Shown here piece by piece: positions 48,423 to 60,962 of a DNA stretch of 64,000 bases (within the stretch, counting starts at the first letter, position 1; each line of letters starts with the position of its first letter). This DNA comes from Phyllostachys edulis (Eukaryota > Streptophyta > Magnoliopsida > Poales > Poaceae), in assembly GCA_036346405.1 (NCBI GenBank), contig CM070546.1, positions 110,611,684 to 110,675,683 on the forward strand, in the 5' to 3' direction. A program made the position numbers and the translations under genes. Below the pieces are notes generated by a model. It ran no database searches. It was not told the origin of the DNA and was given only the letters and a program-made list of their open reading frames with translations.

Positions 48423-49454
48423 GGGAATTGCTGGACGGAAGAAGTGGGGTGTGGGGAATTGCCTCACACGAGTCGGCGGCAGTAGGGTTAGGAACTGGCT
48501 GGGCACCTGGGCGAGTGGGCAGTGTGGACGCTGGGCCTAGGGGCGTGGCCACATGGGCTGACTGCGGTGCAGGCTGGGCCTTCGTGCCTAGTGAAGCAGA
48601 CACAACAAGCCAAGCACGGCTCACAAGCAGCTCGGGCTTGGTACGTTTTTTCACCGAGCTAGAAAGTAGAATCGTCTTGGCTCGAAAATTCACAAACTTA
48701 AACAAGCCTGTAAGTCTCAAGCTATTTTTTCAACCCTACTGCGGATCATCTGATCGATCTGAGGTGACGACCGCATAAATGGCTTATTAAAAACCACGCA
48801 AATTATTGCCATGGAATGGAATGGATCCAAGCATCGGAAGTAGCACAGCAACTGCTACTGTGTCCCATGCATCCTGCAGGCTGAATGTTTTTTTCCTGCC
48901 TCTCTGCTTGAGTAATTGCGTGCATGATAAGGAACTTGCCGTACTAGTAGACTACTAGTAGTTGTTGCGGCAGTAATAGTAGTAGTACTACATTTCCAGT
49001 AGACTACTAGTAGTCGTTGTAGCAGTAATAGTAGTAGTACATTTGTAGGCCAAAAATTCCAGAGTGTGTGCATTGTGCGATATACGGCGTGTTTCCCTCC
49101 GTGGAACAAACCATATGGGTGTCGCCCCAACCGCAAATTGCTAATCATTTGAGATGAGGAGGGCATGGAACGCAGTGAAATGAGATGGATGCACCTTAAT
49201 TGGGGCTTGTCTGACGTGAGGGCGGTGAGGCCATGAAGCGAAGGGTCCTTGCAGTTGGCTAGCTCCAATGCTCCGATAGATCCATGGGAGTATAAATGAA
49301 GAACGAGGCTAGCTAGGCCATGCCATGCGAGATCTGAGTAGGGCTTTGCAGTTCATTTCTCTAGTTCGAGTTTGTTTGTTGGACAAATGATTGATGGCAT
49401 TAATCGTTTGTACGCGTGTTGCTTCTATGTTTTTTTTTAAAAGATGCAAAGGCT
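48423..49454. other. Intergenic; 52-bp tandem duplication
   Basis: No credible gene beyond the possible upstream part of the 46088-46698 remnant. AGTAGACTACTAGTAG occurs at 48946 and 48998, part of a 52-bp unit repeated twice up to about 49050, rich in AGTAGT. Confidence 0.5.
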
Positions 49455-49464
49455 TTGTTAGGAT

Positions 49465-50109
49465 TATTTTTTTTTTAATTTGGTCTCGTGTTGTCACCTT
49501 AATTGCAAAAATAAACTTCTTGTCCTCAAAATTGCAAATCTGGATCCCTGCTGAGCGCGGAAACACCGGATGCTGACACGTGAAACATTCCGCGCTGGGG
49601 AAGCACGGAAAGAGGGTCTGCAGTGCGAAAAAACAAGCAGACGTGGAATCCTGAGACGTGGCGCGGAAGGCGGTGAGCCCAACCCGGTTTTACGCCACCC
49701 GAGTGTATGAAGACGCCAATTCAATGTAATTTGTCAATACAGTGCCAACGTCAAATCAATGTTCAATTTAATAATCAATGTTCAATGTAATTAATGGCAA
49801 GTAGTACATAACTACTTCATGCGCCAGCTTCAATCTTGCATGTGCGGGTTCATACGCTCATGAGCGTGGAAGGAGCCGCTACCTCATGATTAGGTGGCGC
49901 AAAACTGGCCCGAGCTCGTCGCCTCCCGCTTCACGCCTCAGATCCGTGCTCGCTTTGTTTTCATGTTGCACACCCGCTTCGCGCCCCTAGCACTAATGTT
50001 CCACGGTCACCTTGATTCCTGCCAATAGGGCTAGATTTGCAATTTTGAGAGCTAAAGGGCTATTTTTGCAATTAAGGTGGTAGCACAAGGCCAAATTAAA
50101 AAAAATTTC
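49465..50109. mobile_element. Mutator-like foldback element 1
   Basis: Terminal inverted repeats of about 90 bp (TTTTTTTTAATTTGG ... CACCTTAATTGCAAAAATA) face each other at 49465-49555 and 50020-50109. The flanks are an exact 10-bp duplication TTGTTAGGAT (49455-49464 and 50110-50119), fitting the Mutator superfamily (8-11 bp). The interior carries GCGCGGAA and TTCCGCGC motifs. At 645 bp it has no transposase. Confidence 0.8.
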
Positions 50110-50119
50110 TTGTTAGGAT

Positions 50120-50994
50120 AACTTAGCTCAATTTTGCCAAAAACACTATAGAAAATTAGGAGCCGGTCATAGAAGGTTTATATAATTACCAGGTGTCTTT
50201 TTCTAAAATTTTCTCACTGATATATGTGCTTGAAGATTTGTGTGCTTCAGTCATTGGATGTTGATATGATGGATTAAATTTTAACTTATACATGATTAAA
50301 AAGAATCAGGCGACTGGTATAAAAAAAATTAGGCAGATGTGGCAACCTAGTCAGCAGAGTCAACAAAATAAATTAAGAAAAAGATAGTGGGACCCACCTG
50401 TCAGCACCTATACTTTTCCTCTTTTTCCTCATCTCCTTCCCTTTCCTCCATGGTTGTGTCCATGAGTGCCTCCAACCACCCTCTCCCCTCCTGCTACACC
50501 CAACTCGTTGGCCATTGTTGGGGGCACGGCACCCCCCCTCTTCTTCTCCACCCATGTTGTTGTTGTCCTCCTTCATCTCTGCACGAAACAAAACGTGGGG
50601 AGGCGGAGAAGCTGTTGCCACGAAGCTCCGTTGTGGCCACCACGTTTGATCTCCCTCTCCGGTGAGCTTTTATCAATTCCATTCGTGTCAAAACGTGTTC
50701 CACCACTTTATCATCCAATCCCCAATGCTAATAGGATTTGTTTTGCTCGTACCAACTTAATTGAGTGTTTTTCTCCTCCGCTTGCGACTGGGATTCGTGT
50801 CTATCTTTCATCATTTCCGGTGAGAATCCATCCAATTCTTTTGCACCAGAGAACCCTCTCCTTCTCCTATTCATTTTGATGTCCTCAATTTGAGATCCCA
50901 TCCATCGTGCCGCCATCCCCATGTGCGCCCGATGCTGCCACAACCGCCTACTCGCGGCTAGCATGTCTCCAGCGTTATAAGTCCAAGCTCCGTT
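50120..50994. other. Intergenic, no gene recognised
   Basis: A pyrimidine-rich stretch (50390-50900) yields several overlapping ORFs on both strands, none with a recognisable domain. GGGACCCACCTGTCAG near 50390 is a motif often seen in grass transposons. Confidence 0.4.
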
Positions 50995-51102
50995 AATTTG
51001 GTTTTGGTGATTAATGATAAATCTAAATATGAGACTAACACTTTTGTTGATATGCTAGTTTTTAGGTTTATTTGGATAGAAAGATGAAAAATATTTGGAG
51101 GT

Positions 51103-51217
<115 letters not shown>

Positions 51218-51420
51218 CCTGCTTTACTCTCCGGAGTACATACTCCCACTTTGAATATACCATTTCTCCGCCTCCGGGATTTTCATGAAATTTTTCATGG
51301 AACTCACTTTCAGTATCTTATAATCATTATTGGAGTATACTCAAATAGATAAAGAGGTATCATCATACGATTTAAGTGGTATATGAGAGGTGGGAGTACG
51401 ACTCCCAAGAGTACCATACC

Positions 51421-51427
<7 letters not shown>
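51218..51427. mobile_element. Short foldback MITE between TA tracts
   Basis: GGAGTACATACTCCCAC ... ATATACCATT on the left is repeated in inverted form at the right (GGGAGTCGTACTCCCACC on the other strand). Both sides border (TA)n. Its sequence is related to the larger foldback to its right. Confidence 0.6.

Positions 51428-51486
<59 letters not shown>
51428..51486. repeat. (TA)n microsatellite, about 29 units
   Basis: A second uninterrupted alternating TA tract separating the two foldback elements. Confidence 0.98.
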
Positions 51487-51487
<1 letters not shown>

Positions 51488-52082
51488 TTTCAGATTTCGA
51501 GAGTATGTACTCCTTCAATATACCACTTAAGCAAACATATTATACTTCTTTATCTCTTTAAGTATACTTAAATACCAATTATAAGATACTCCAATGTGAC
51601 TTGATTGAAAAAATTCCATTGAACCCTTTATTTTTGTTATATACACTTTTTCATATATAAAAGAAGTATATACACAAATTTTGCTATAAAAGTGGACTTT
51701 CATGAAATTTTTCATGGAACTCACTTTGGAATATCTTATAATAATTGTTGGAGTATGCTCAAATACATAAATAGGTTACTCTTTATCTATTTGAGCATAC
51801 TCTAGTCTTGATTATAAGATACACCAAAGTGAGTTCCATGAAAAATTTCATTAAAGTTCATTTTATAGTAAAATTTATGTATATACTTGTTTTATATATG
51901 AAAAAGGGTATATAGCAAAAATAAAGAGCTCCAATAAATTTTTTTCCAATCAAGTTGCATTGGAGTATCTTATAATTAGTATTTAAGTATAATGAAAATG
52001 ATAAAGAAGTATAATACATTCGCTTAAGTGGTATATTGGAAGTGGGATTATGTACTCATGGGAGTACAAAATGAGCGTCCTA
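51487..52082. mobile_element. 596-bp foldback MITE bordering a TA tract
   Basis: The two halves are inverted copies of each other along about 290 bp each, meeting near 51780 (ATGCTCAAATA ... TATTTGAGCAT). Shared blocks include ATATACCACTTAAGC, TTATAAGATACTCCAA and CATGGAACTCACTTTGG, roughly 85% alike by eye. The left border is (TA)n and the right border is TATATACATATATAC. The known rice Micron family inserts into TA microsatellites in this way; membership is inferred. Confidence 0.75.
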
Positions 52083-52089
52083 TATACAT

Positions 52090-52600
52090 ATATACAATCA
52101 ATTGCATGTTTTGTATCCTAATGTTTCTTTCCTTATTTTCGAAATAACTTTTGATTAGAAGCTCCGATTCACGAATGGTTTTCGCCGGTAGCTTGGTGAC
52201 AACAAGGGTAACCAAATAATATAAGTCTCGTAAATAAAAACCTCTCTACGCGTTTACAAAAAAAAAGATTTACCGCATAGCGAAAAGAGATTTACTACAA
52301 CCTCCACATGCCTTTACTGCTCTATTACAAAAAGATTTACTGGACTCCACCTGTAGTTTACTGCTCTATTACAAAAAAAAAAGATTTACTACAACCTCCA
52401 CATGACTTTACTACTCTTTTACAAAAAAAAATTCATGCAACCTCCACATGATTTTATTGCCATCTTAGCCAACTAGTACAGATAAGTAGACAGCCAACTA
52501 GCAAACAATAGGTAGCTTGTTTTGTACACGAATGTTTCTTTTCTAGTTTTCACAATAACTTTTGATTGGAAGCTTTGATTCACGAACGGTTTTCAGTAAA
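52090..52600. repeat. Direct repeats and short tandem units
   Basis: An approximately 75-base segment with TAACTTTTGATT ... CACGAA occurs at 52105-52185 and 52525-52590. Between them, 52260-52460 contains about four variable units of TTACAAAAA...GATTTACT plus ACCTCCACATG. No gene seen. Confidence 0.65.
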
Positions 52601-52820
52601 CACACATAGAAAGACACATTCACGTACAAAAACAAGGACCCGTGTGGGTTTTATTGCAAGATTGGATGATACCGAGACTTTTACCACCGATTGCAATGTG
52701 CGGGTGTGTTTTACTATCGATCCCACGCGGAAAACGCGCGAGTTGGTGCGCCTCTTATAACGTGGCCCAGGTAGCGGCCCATGTGTAGAATAGCTATTTA
52801 GTGCGCGTTTAGGGGAATCA

Positions 52821-52840
52821 ACACACACACACACACACAT

Positions 52841-52871
<31 letters not shown>

Positions 52872-52875
52872 ATGC
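52821..52875. repeat. Compound (CA)n-(TG)n-(TATG)n microsatellite
   Basis: A (CA) run is followed at once by a (TG) run and then TATG repeats, so the first two can fold into a hairpin. Confidence 0.95.
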
Positions 52876-53073
52876 ACACGTTTAGGGGGAGTTCACTTTA
52901 TGTTTTGTGGTTTCACTAGTATTGATCCATGTTTTTTATCCACATATAATGAGGGTCCTTACTTTGAAACACATCCTTTGAATATATGAAGTTTTGTAGT
53001 TGTAATATACTCATGTTGATCTAAATTCAATTATTTGCAAGTAGGTTATCATGAATCGCCAAAAGAGGGAGAT

Positions 53074-53462
53074 TGAATGATTTAGTCCCTCCATTAGGTG
53101 TTAATGGTGAGTTTTGGTGATTAATAACAATTGGATTTGTGGAACTAACATTCTCCATGAGTTGGTGTAAAATAGGTTTAGTCCCAGTTGATGATGAAGA
53201 CTTTGGATGGCATCATGAGTTGATAGTCATCAAGTTAAGTGGATGGCATCATGAGTTGATGATCATCAAGACAAGGACCTGGACTTGGAGAGGAGATGAT
53301 TATCATCATGTGAAAGCTCCAAGATGGAAGTGCAAGGCAAAGGTAACAAGCATAGTCTAAGGTTACATTTCTTAGTCATTCTACTAGTCTCAGTGGTTGG
53401 TTGGGAGACCGGATTGCTAGTATAGGTTGTCGTACTATTAAGATAGGTCTTGTCTTAGTTGT
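53074..53462 (+). mobile_element. Left part of a copia-like LTR, cut by LTR A
   Basis: It starts TGAATGATTTAGTCCC right after a polypurine tract. The start resembles that of the solo LTR at 46701 (TGAAAGCATTTAGGCCCC). The block GGTTGGGAGACCGGATTG at 53396 matches 39720 and 46920. It ends where LTR A begins; the rest lies beyond the window. Confidence 0.75.
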
Positions 53463-55774
53463 TGTTAGACCCCAAATTTGTAACTTGGGATCTACTGTGT
53501 TAATTTGTGTCATTCCCTGGATCAGTAGATAGCACATATAGTTACACTGTTGGTTCAAACACATATCACGAAAATACAAGGCTATTGCATAATATTAAAC
53601 AAAGCGTAAATATACCTTATAGCTTTTGACTTGTAGAATGGCCGGACAGGCCAAATACCTTTCAGAGAACAGCAGCGAAAGCAGAATCAAAGTATAACGC
53701 GTGGAACCCTCACGATATACCCACCAGTAATCGACTGTGGGCTCGCAACCTAGTTCTTAGCCTTCTTGATATTCAGCCTTGATCAATACTCATAATTATC
53801 CCTGCAGTCTTCTTTTGTGCTTAGTGACTAAAAGAATATAAATAGCGAGCATGAGTACACAACCGTACTCGCGAGCCAACACACAATACAATTATTATAC
53901 ATGCAAGGCTTAATAAAAGGGGAGGCTTATGGTTCTTTTATTTTGCACAAGGCCATTTATTGAAATAGATTAAGTAGTAGCAAATCCCGAGACTTAGCAT
54001 TTTACTAACACAAGTTTTGTAAACTGAGTTTTTATTGTAAAGTACTAGCGGAGATCCCATCTCCTATACCATCCCTTATTCTTTCTCGGGCCATATCCCA
54101 CACTTATCACTGGTCCCTGACCAGGCCATCTCAAATCTCTGGTTCCCAACACCAACTTTTCTATTCCATCCTCAAATTGTTTTATAAAAAAGAAAGTTAA
54201 CTCAAGCAAGTTCTCAGCACTGCTCTTGACCGTGAGCACGGCTATCCAGGTAGTTTTCTTACTCTGCAAAGTTCGTACACTTTACCCACAAGAGATAATT
54301 CAACTTATAATGCCCCTGACACACTTCCATAGGTGTCGGGACCCCGGATCGCTGGACCCGAGACCCTCTGTGTATATCTGCACTAGTCCCTGGATTAGTA
54401 GCTAGTGCACACAGTTGCAACATTGATGAATCATATCCATACAACAAGGTAGCTAAGAAGTAGACAAATTAATACTATTTAGTAGCAACGGACCTTATGG
54501 TCAAAGTTTTATAGAGTTTGCCACGTAGGGCTTAAGACAAAAGAGTAAACTTGCAGCAGAATAAAACAACTCGTGGTAGCCATCCGACATACCCACAAGC
54601 AATCGAGTGGAGAACACGACATCATTCGCATAGTCTTCGAAGTACTCCTCCTAAAAGGACTCTGCATTCCCTGGTTCTTTCTTAGTGACTGATCAACAAA
54701 TGACGTATAGCCGTGAGTACATAAAGTACTCAACAAGTCGTAGGGAAATGTATGTAAATAGTATTCGTGCAAGGCTTTACAAGGATAGCTTTATGGCTAT
54801 TTTGCAGAAAGCAGTATTAACAGTAAATACAATAATTAGATTTAAGAGCATAATTTAAAAGATTAATACAAAAGTAAACAAGTTTATTTGAAACAACTAG
54901 TAAACACCCTGTTCACTTCCCAACCAACAACCAACATCTGAATCATTTCCCAACCAAACCATTCCAATATTTTTATGAAAATCTACCCCTCGTGTGAAAT
55001 CACCAGGCATTGTCCATAACCAGGGACACGACTATTCGAATAGTTTTACACTCTACAGAGGTTGTACAGCTTTACTCACAAGACACGACTTCTCTAGTTT
55101 GTTTGGCATCTGTCAATACCACCACTCACTACCTTAGGTAAACGGTCTAGAGCATGTGACAAGGCATTTACAAAGTTCTGTTTTGACCCGGTTCTGCTCA
55201 CTAAGGATTCGCCATGCTGGGCCCCCTCTTGCGCCAATTCAACAACCCAAACAGAACCAAATCAAAACATTGCTAATTAGTTAGCCAGGTCCACCCCACC
55301 CTGGATATGTAATTGTACGGTATGACCTAGATCAATGGCGCACAAAGTTAAATCCTTAGTGGTTGCTTAGGCGAGACTTCCCGCATCCCAATGTGCTTTC
55401 TGCACCCACCTTCACCACCGCCCACTCGTCCGAGCATAAATCATTTTCGTTCAACCTGGCCAAATGGCAACCCTTGCCATGGCACAACAAATTTTATTAA
55501 CAGTGGCTGCGCCACAATTCCATATATCATTAAGTCAAAGTTACCATTATTAAATCATGTAATCGAGAGACCATCGCATAACTAAAGCATGGCTAAGCAT
55601 TATGCGCTCACACGTTGGTATTACAATAATGTCCAACTAAGATTACCCAACCTATGGTATCCAAGGGTACATGTCAACATGTCGTTCACAATTATTCAAG
55701 GAGTCATAATGGCAATTAGGCATTTAACTTTTCCCAAAACCATTATTATAAAACTAGTAATGCATGTTGGTATA

Positions 55775-58700
55775 TGTGAGGACCCCTGAAATTGAATTCG
55801 TTTCAAATTAAAAGATTATACCAAAGGCATAATTTTAACAAGGAACGAACCCAATTTCAAGTTCCTAGATATGTGTCATACATTAATTCCCAAGATCAAT
55901 GACTAATATACACATATCCTAAACAACATTGTACAAAGTCATACAAAGGCCATATATTTATAACAAAACTTTACAAGACCAGTATTTCAGTACATTAGTT
56001 ACATAAGGGACCAACGGTTAGCTAAAAACAAAAGTCTGCAGCGGAAACAACTATAAACACCAAAAGGTACCACCAAGTGTGCCCCACACCCGCAGGCAAC
56101 TGAGTGGAGGAAGAAACATCATCATCCATTAGCGTTGCCATAATAGATGCTAACAGATGGATCGTAAGCAAACTCGTCCTCACCTGTAACAAGTGGTTAA
56201 ATCCACTAAGTACAGAAGGTACTCGCAAGACTTACACAAACTAATAAAAGAAGTGTTTAGAAGAACCTAGCCAAAGGATTAGAATTTTTCTATATGCTTA
56301 AGGTTGTTCAAAGGAAAGGCTATACTGGTTTTAGTTTTTGCATAAAGCCAAGTTTTATCCCTACACTTGCTAACATTTATAAAGGCCATTTTGTAACAAT
56401 TTGGACTAAAAACAACAAGTGATTATGACTTAATCAAAACATACCAAAGTGGCTGTCCACTTTGACTAACTTAACATGCATGAACATCCATTCATGCCGA
56501 TACCAATTTTACCCATGTCAATTTTATTTCAGAGTCTAACGATGATGTCTATCAAAACCAAGTATTGTCCATAACCGGGGACATGGCTATTCGAATAGTT
56601 CGAACCTTGCAGGGGTGTACATCTTTACCCACACGACTCGACCAGCCCATAAGCCTCCGGATAATGACATACTTCCTTTGGTATGTCGGCCGGGTAGATC
56701 GAGATTTGATACTTTTTAGCAAGAACACTTTATTGAGTTGAAACACCCTTGCGCGACGAATCCCGCTTAGTATAGGCTACTGATAGAGCCTGCTAACCGG
56801 GGCACGCAAGTTGTGTTGGGAATGCCGACCCAATGAACTAAAATCTAAAACTGTGCTCACTCGCACATATTATATTGAAATCGGATCCTTATGAACATAT
56901 GATCAAACTCATACGTCCTCACATCACCTGTGTTCCAACCCAATAAAATCCTCCCCCTACTTGACCAAACCGACCCCAATCCAGCGTGTGGAAGTACGAT
57001 TAGTTCTTGGTACGACAGCCCAAAGTTCGGTCCTTAGTGATCCGGACAAGACTACCACATTACCCATTCTCGTGCACGAAGGCACCATCACTATCAAGCA
57101 CTTGTCCAGATCTAAAACATATTTTTAATACACAATTTTAGACTTAGATTTCAGTTTCATGAATCTGAACAATTAATCAAAATTAATACAAATTCAGTAT
57201 CTCCCAAAATTGACAAGTTAATCTTGTTAACCAAACTACCGATCTACTAACTTGTATGGCTAAGCAAACACGTAAAGACTATAATTCCAACACATGATTT
57301 CTATCTTAAGCATATGTGTATGATCAGATTAAAGGTAAGCCACCATGATTTAGGATATAACTAACTAGACTCACAAAATTATTGATATACACAAAAATAG
57401 CATGCACACAATTATTATTGCATTTCAAAATACTAAAATATAAAAACTGGGATCAAAATTATGCAAGCGGATGCTTGCCTTGATTATAAACCACTTGTTC
57501 AACCTCAGGTTGCTCAGAAGTATATTCACTCACGTCGGAAAAACCAAAATCTAAAATAACAAGAGCAAGTAAATATCGAGAAAAGAAATGACCAAGTGCA
57601 AAAACATAGAAAAATGCATGATAAAATTATAGTAGGATGCTTCTAACTTAAGTAATTTGTTGTGAAAATTTCAGCTTATTTGGAACTCATGTGAATTTGT
57701 TATGAATTTTATAAGGTTAAAGTCTTTAATGTGTAATTAATTTAATTAATGAAAATTTCTATCATAGTAGCATGAGCAAACGTTATTCCAAATTAAATTT
57801 TAGTAAAAACTAAAACTAACAAAATTGATTTTACTCAATTTGGAGTTAAAATGAATTACTTATGAATTTTAGAAGTTGAAAACATTTTTAGAGCAATTTT
57901 AAATCAATTCGGGATTTGAAAATGTATTCAAAACTTTTTCTACTGACCCGCACCTAGCCCTACACACTGACAAGCGGGGCCCAGGCCCACAGTTGACCTG
58001 GTTAGACTTGACCCAGCCCAGCCGCAGCGACGCGTTGAAGGCGTAAACTGGAAATACGCTTTCTAGTTACTTAAAACGTACTCTTGAATTGTAATGTAAA
58101 AGAAATGTGTTTTCCTTCAACACAACACGTACTAACTAGCTTACGCAAATGCTTAACCTAGCTAAAGGGGCCCACGCGTCAATGTCACAGTGCTGAACTC
58201 AGCGGCTAAAGCACGCGGTCCCACCCGTCAGCGAAATAGTTTAAGTTATCAATTAAACACTAATCATTAACTTAAACCTAATGATAGTGATTAGCAGTTA
58301 ATGGCCCCGCTACAGTGTTGTCGGGGCATCCGACAACAGAGCAATGACAACAGTGAGCTTTGCTTGGCGGTTAGTGGCCATGATGGCCTACTGACCACAT
58401 TTATGAAGTGAAATGGGTTTAGAATAGCCTCACGGTCCTAGAGGTGGTCAGAACTTGGCCGGCGGCGAACCAAGGCGGCAGTGCGACAAGAACAGGTGGC
58501 GATGCAAAAATGGGCAAAAGTAGCATTGCCGATTTGAACGCACATTGAGCGAACTAGTGCCTACTTATGCTAATCGGGAATAGTAGGAACCTACCTGAGC
58601 TGAAAGGGTGGCCAGAGAAGCACTAGATCACACCGGCGATGTGTGACCGAAAAACAGCAATAAAAAGTCCACGGTGACACGATGATCTGAGCAAGGATTC

Positions 58701-60962
58701 AAAGAGTGAATGTTAGGGTAGGTTACTTATGCATATAAGATGCTACCATGAGAAGGAATTGAGAAAAGACTCACCCGGTTGGAGTTGGAGGCGAAAGGGG
58801 GCAAATTCGGCCGGAAAAAAAGATTTTCAAAATTCAACTAACCTGTTTGATCAAAGATGAAATTAACTGAGGGGTTTTACTCTCTAAAGTCTAAGACATG
58901 AATTGACATGAAGAGATTTGCTAAGAACTTACCGAATACAAGATTGACCCAAAGTTGAAGTTCAGTGCGCACTCCGGTTGCTCAAAAGACAGCCCCGGGG
59001 TTCCAACACTACAAACAATATCAAGGTCACCAATTAGCAAGACGATTAAGGCATGATGATAGATGAACAGAGGTACAAGAACGAAGGGGTACTCCTGAGT
59101 GACGAGGGAGAAATGAACGGCGCATCAGTTGGCCGAGGAAGACGAAGACCCGTTTTTATGGGCTCCCATCACCGGAGGAAATGAGGATGCTTGTGCGTGG
59201 CAAAGATGGCAGCAATGCGATGCCAAGTGGCGATTTCATGCAAAGAAATGTGGCTGCAATGCCACCTCACGCTCAGAGCTAGCGCTGCATTAACCGGCGC
59301 GGAGAAGATGAAGAAGAGAGGATGACGTGTGGGTCCGGGCTGTCAGCCTCATCAGCGAAACGATGCGATCGAGAGCGAAAGGGTGTGGACGGTCTGATCT
59401 AGATTCAATGGTCCGGATTGAAAAGACTGTATGGACGATCTGAACGTCCTAATCCACGCAGACGACTCGATCTAGATCTAACGGTCCAAAGGCAAGGCAC
59501 GGATTTTTTTACTGTTCTGACCTTGTAGCGCAACATAATTGCAAAAATAACCCCTAGTGCACCGTATTTGCAAAAATAGACCCCATACGAGCGCGGAATC
59601 GCTGTGAGACAGACGCGTGTCCCCTTCCGCGCTCACCGAGCGCGGAAGGAAGCCTCGCCATGGAAAGAGCTACGCGGGCGCGGAAAGAGCAACGCTGGGG
59701 AAAACGCTTCCGCGGACGCCCAACGCGGAAGCAGTGAAATGATTTTTTTATTAATTTTTTTACTCACTTTTTAACGCTTGCTCGCTATGCTGAAATAAAT
59801 GCTTTTTATTAATTTTTTATTCACTTTGAAAGCGACGCATGAAGCAAATGTTTTTTTATTCTCACCTTCCGCGCTCAAATGTTTTTTTGTTTTTATTTTT
59901 GTTCACCTTCCGCGCTCAGCTAGAGCGGAATGTCGGCGGTTTCTTACCGCGTTCGAGTGGCGCGGAAGCTACCCGGCCCCACCAGTCTCCCGCGTCCGCG
60001 TTGCTCTTTCCGCGGCGAGGCTTCTTTCCGCGCTCGGCGAGCGCGGAATGGGACACGTGTCGGCCGCACAGCGATTCCGCGCTCGCATGGGGTCTATTTT
60101 TGCAAATACGGTGCACTAGGGGTCATTTTTGTAATTATGTCGCGCTACAGGGTCAGAACAGTAAAAAACTCGCAAGGCGCGTTCGGATGGTCCGAACGTC
60201 ACCACTCCATCTGGCGGTTGAATTAAAATCGAACGGCTCGCGCGCGTTGGGTTTAACCATTTTAAAATGGCACAGTCCGAGTGAAAATTGACGGTCCAGA
60301 TCGCATGGGTAGTCCGGATGGTCCGAATGACCTAATTGATCTAGACGGTCCATTTCAAATCGGACGGCGCGCGCGTAACTTAGAGGTTGGGCTGAGCCAT
60401 TTGATGTGGCTCGGTCGGTCCGAACGGCACATGGTTGAGTCCAACCAAATCACGCAGGTTCAAGTCGCTACAGTGCCAGTTGGCTTTGGGTTGGGTCTAC
60501 TTGGTTGACTAGAACCAAAATCAAACTTAAAAGTTTGACCAGAGGGTTAAAAATATCAAATAAATTTATAAAAATACGAATTTTTTCAAAGAAGCTACTG
60601 GGATGACATCTGTCCCATATAAAATTTGAAAACTCACTATTCATGGTTTAAATACTTACTTTAAATTCCATAACCGAGTTGGTTTAAATAAGGAATAGAG
60701 GTTTTTCCTAAGTTCAAATTGATTTCTAAAATTTGACAAAATTATTTTTATTCAAGATAATTTATCTAGTATTTGATTAAATTATTACCCAGGGTTATTT
60801 ACAAGCATTAGCTTCAGTTTTTCTTAAGGAGTTTCTTTTCAAGTTTTAAGTTTGACTTGAATTTGTTTGTTCAAATGCAACAAATTGTGCATATGATCTA
60901 AAATATCATGTATGCTTATGAAATGGATATAAATACCTTTTATTTAAATTGAGGCTGTTACA
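55775..60962 (+). mobile_element. Long LTR C, nested in LTR B
   Basis: It starts TGTGAGGACCCC and ends GGCTGTTACA at 60962. The flanks are GTATA (55770-55774) and ATATA (60963-60967), a duplication with one mismatch. LTR B sequence continues directly on the right: GTCTACGACTTACC near 61010 matches LTR D near 680. There is no coding sequence. It holds a Mutator-like element at 59501-60171. Confidence 0.8.
59501..60171. mobile_element. Mutator-like foldback element 2
   Basis: Inverted arms of at least 200 bp (left GGATTTTTTTACTGTTCTGA, right on the other strand GAGTTTTTTACTGTTCTGAC) contain AATTGCAAAAATA, CCCCTAGTGCACCGTA and many GCGCGGAA/TTCCGCGC motifs. The flanks GCAAGGCAC (59492-59500) and GCAAGGCGC (60172-60180) are a 9-bp duplication with one mismatch, typical of the Mutator superfamily. 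The open frames inside (59839-60291) reflect the repeats. It is 671 bp long, with no transposase. Confidence 0.85.

Noticed and set aside
50373..50964. Several ORFs of 74-137 residues on both strands
   Set aside because: Pyrimidine-rich composition opens several frames at once, with no motif or splice pattern to support a gene.
59799..60353. ORFs of 66-150 residues in the Mutator-like element
   Set aside because: They arise from GCGCGGAA inverted arms and have no transposase features.
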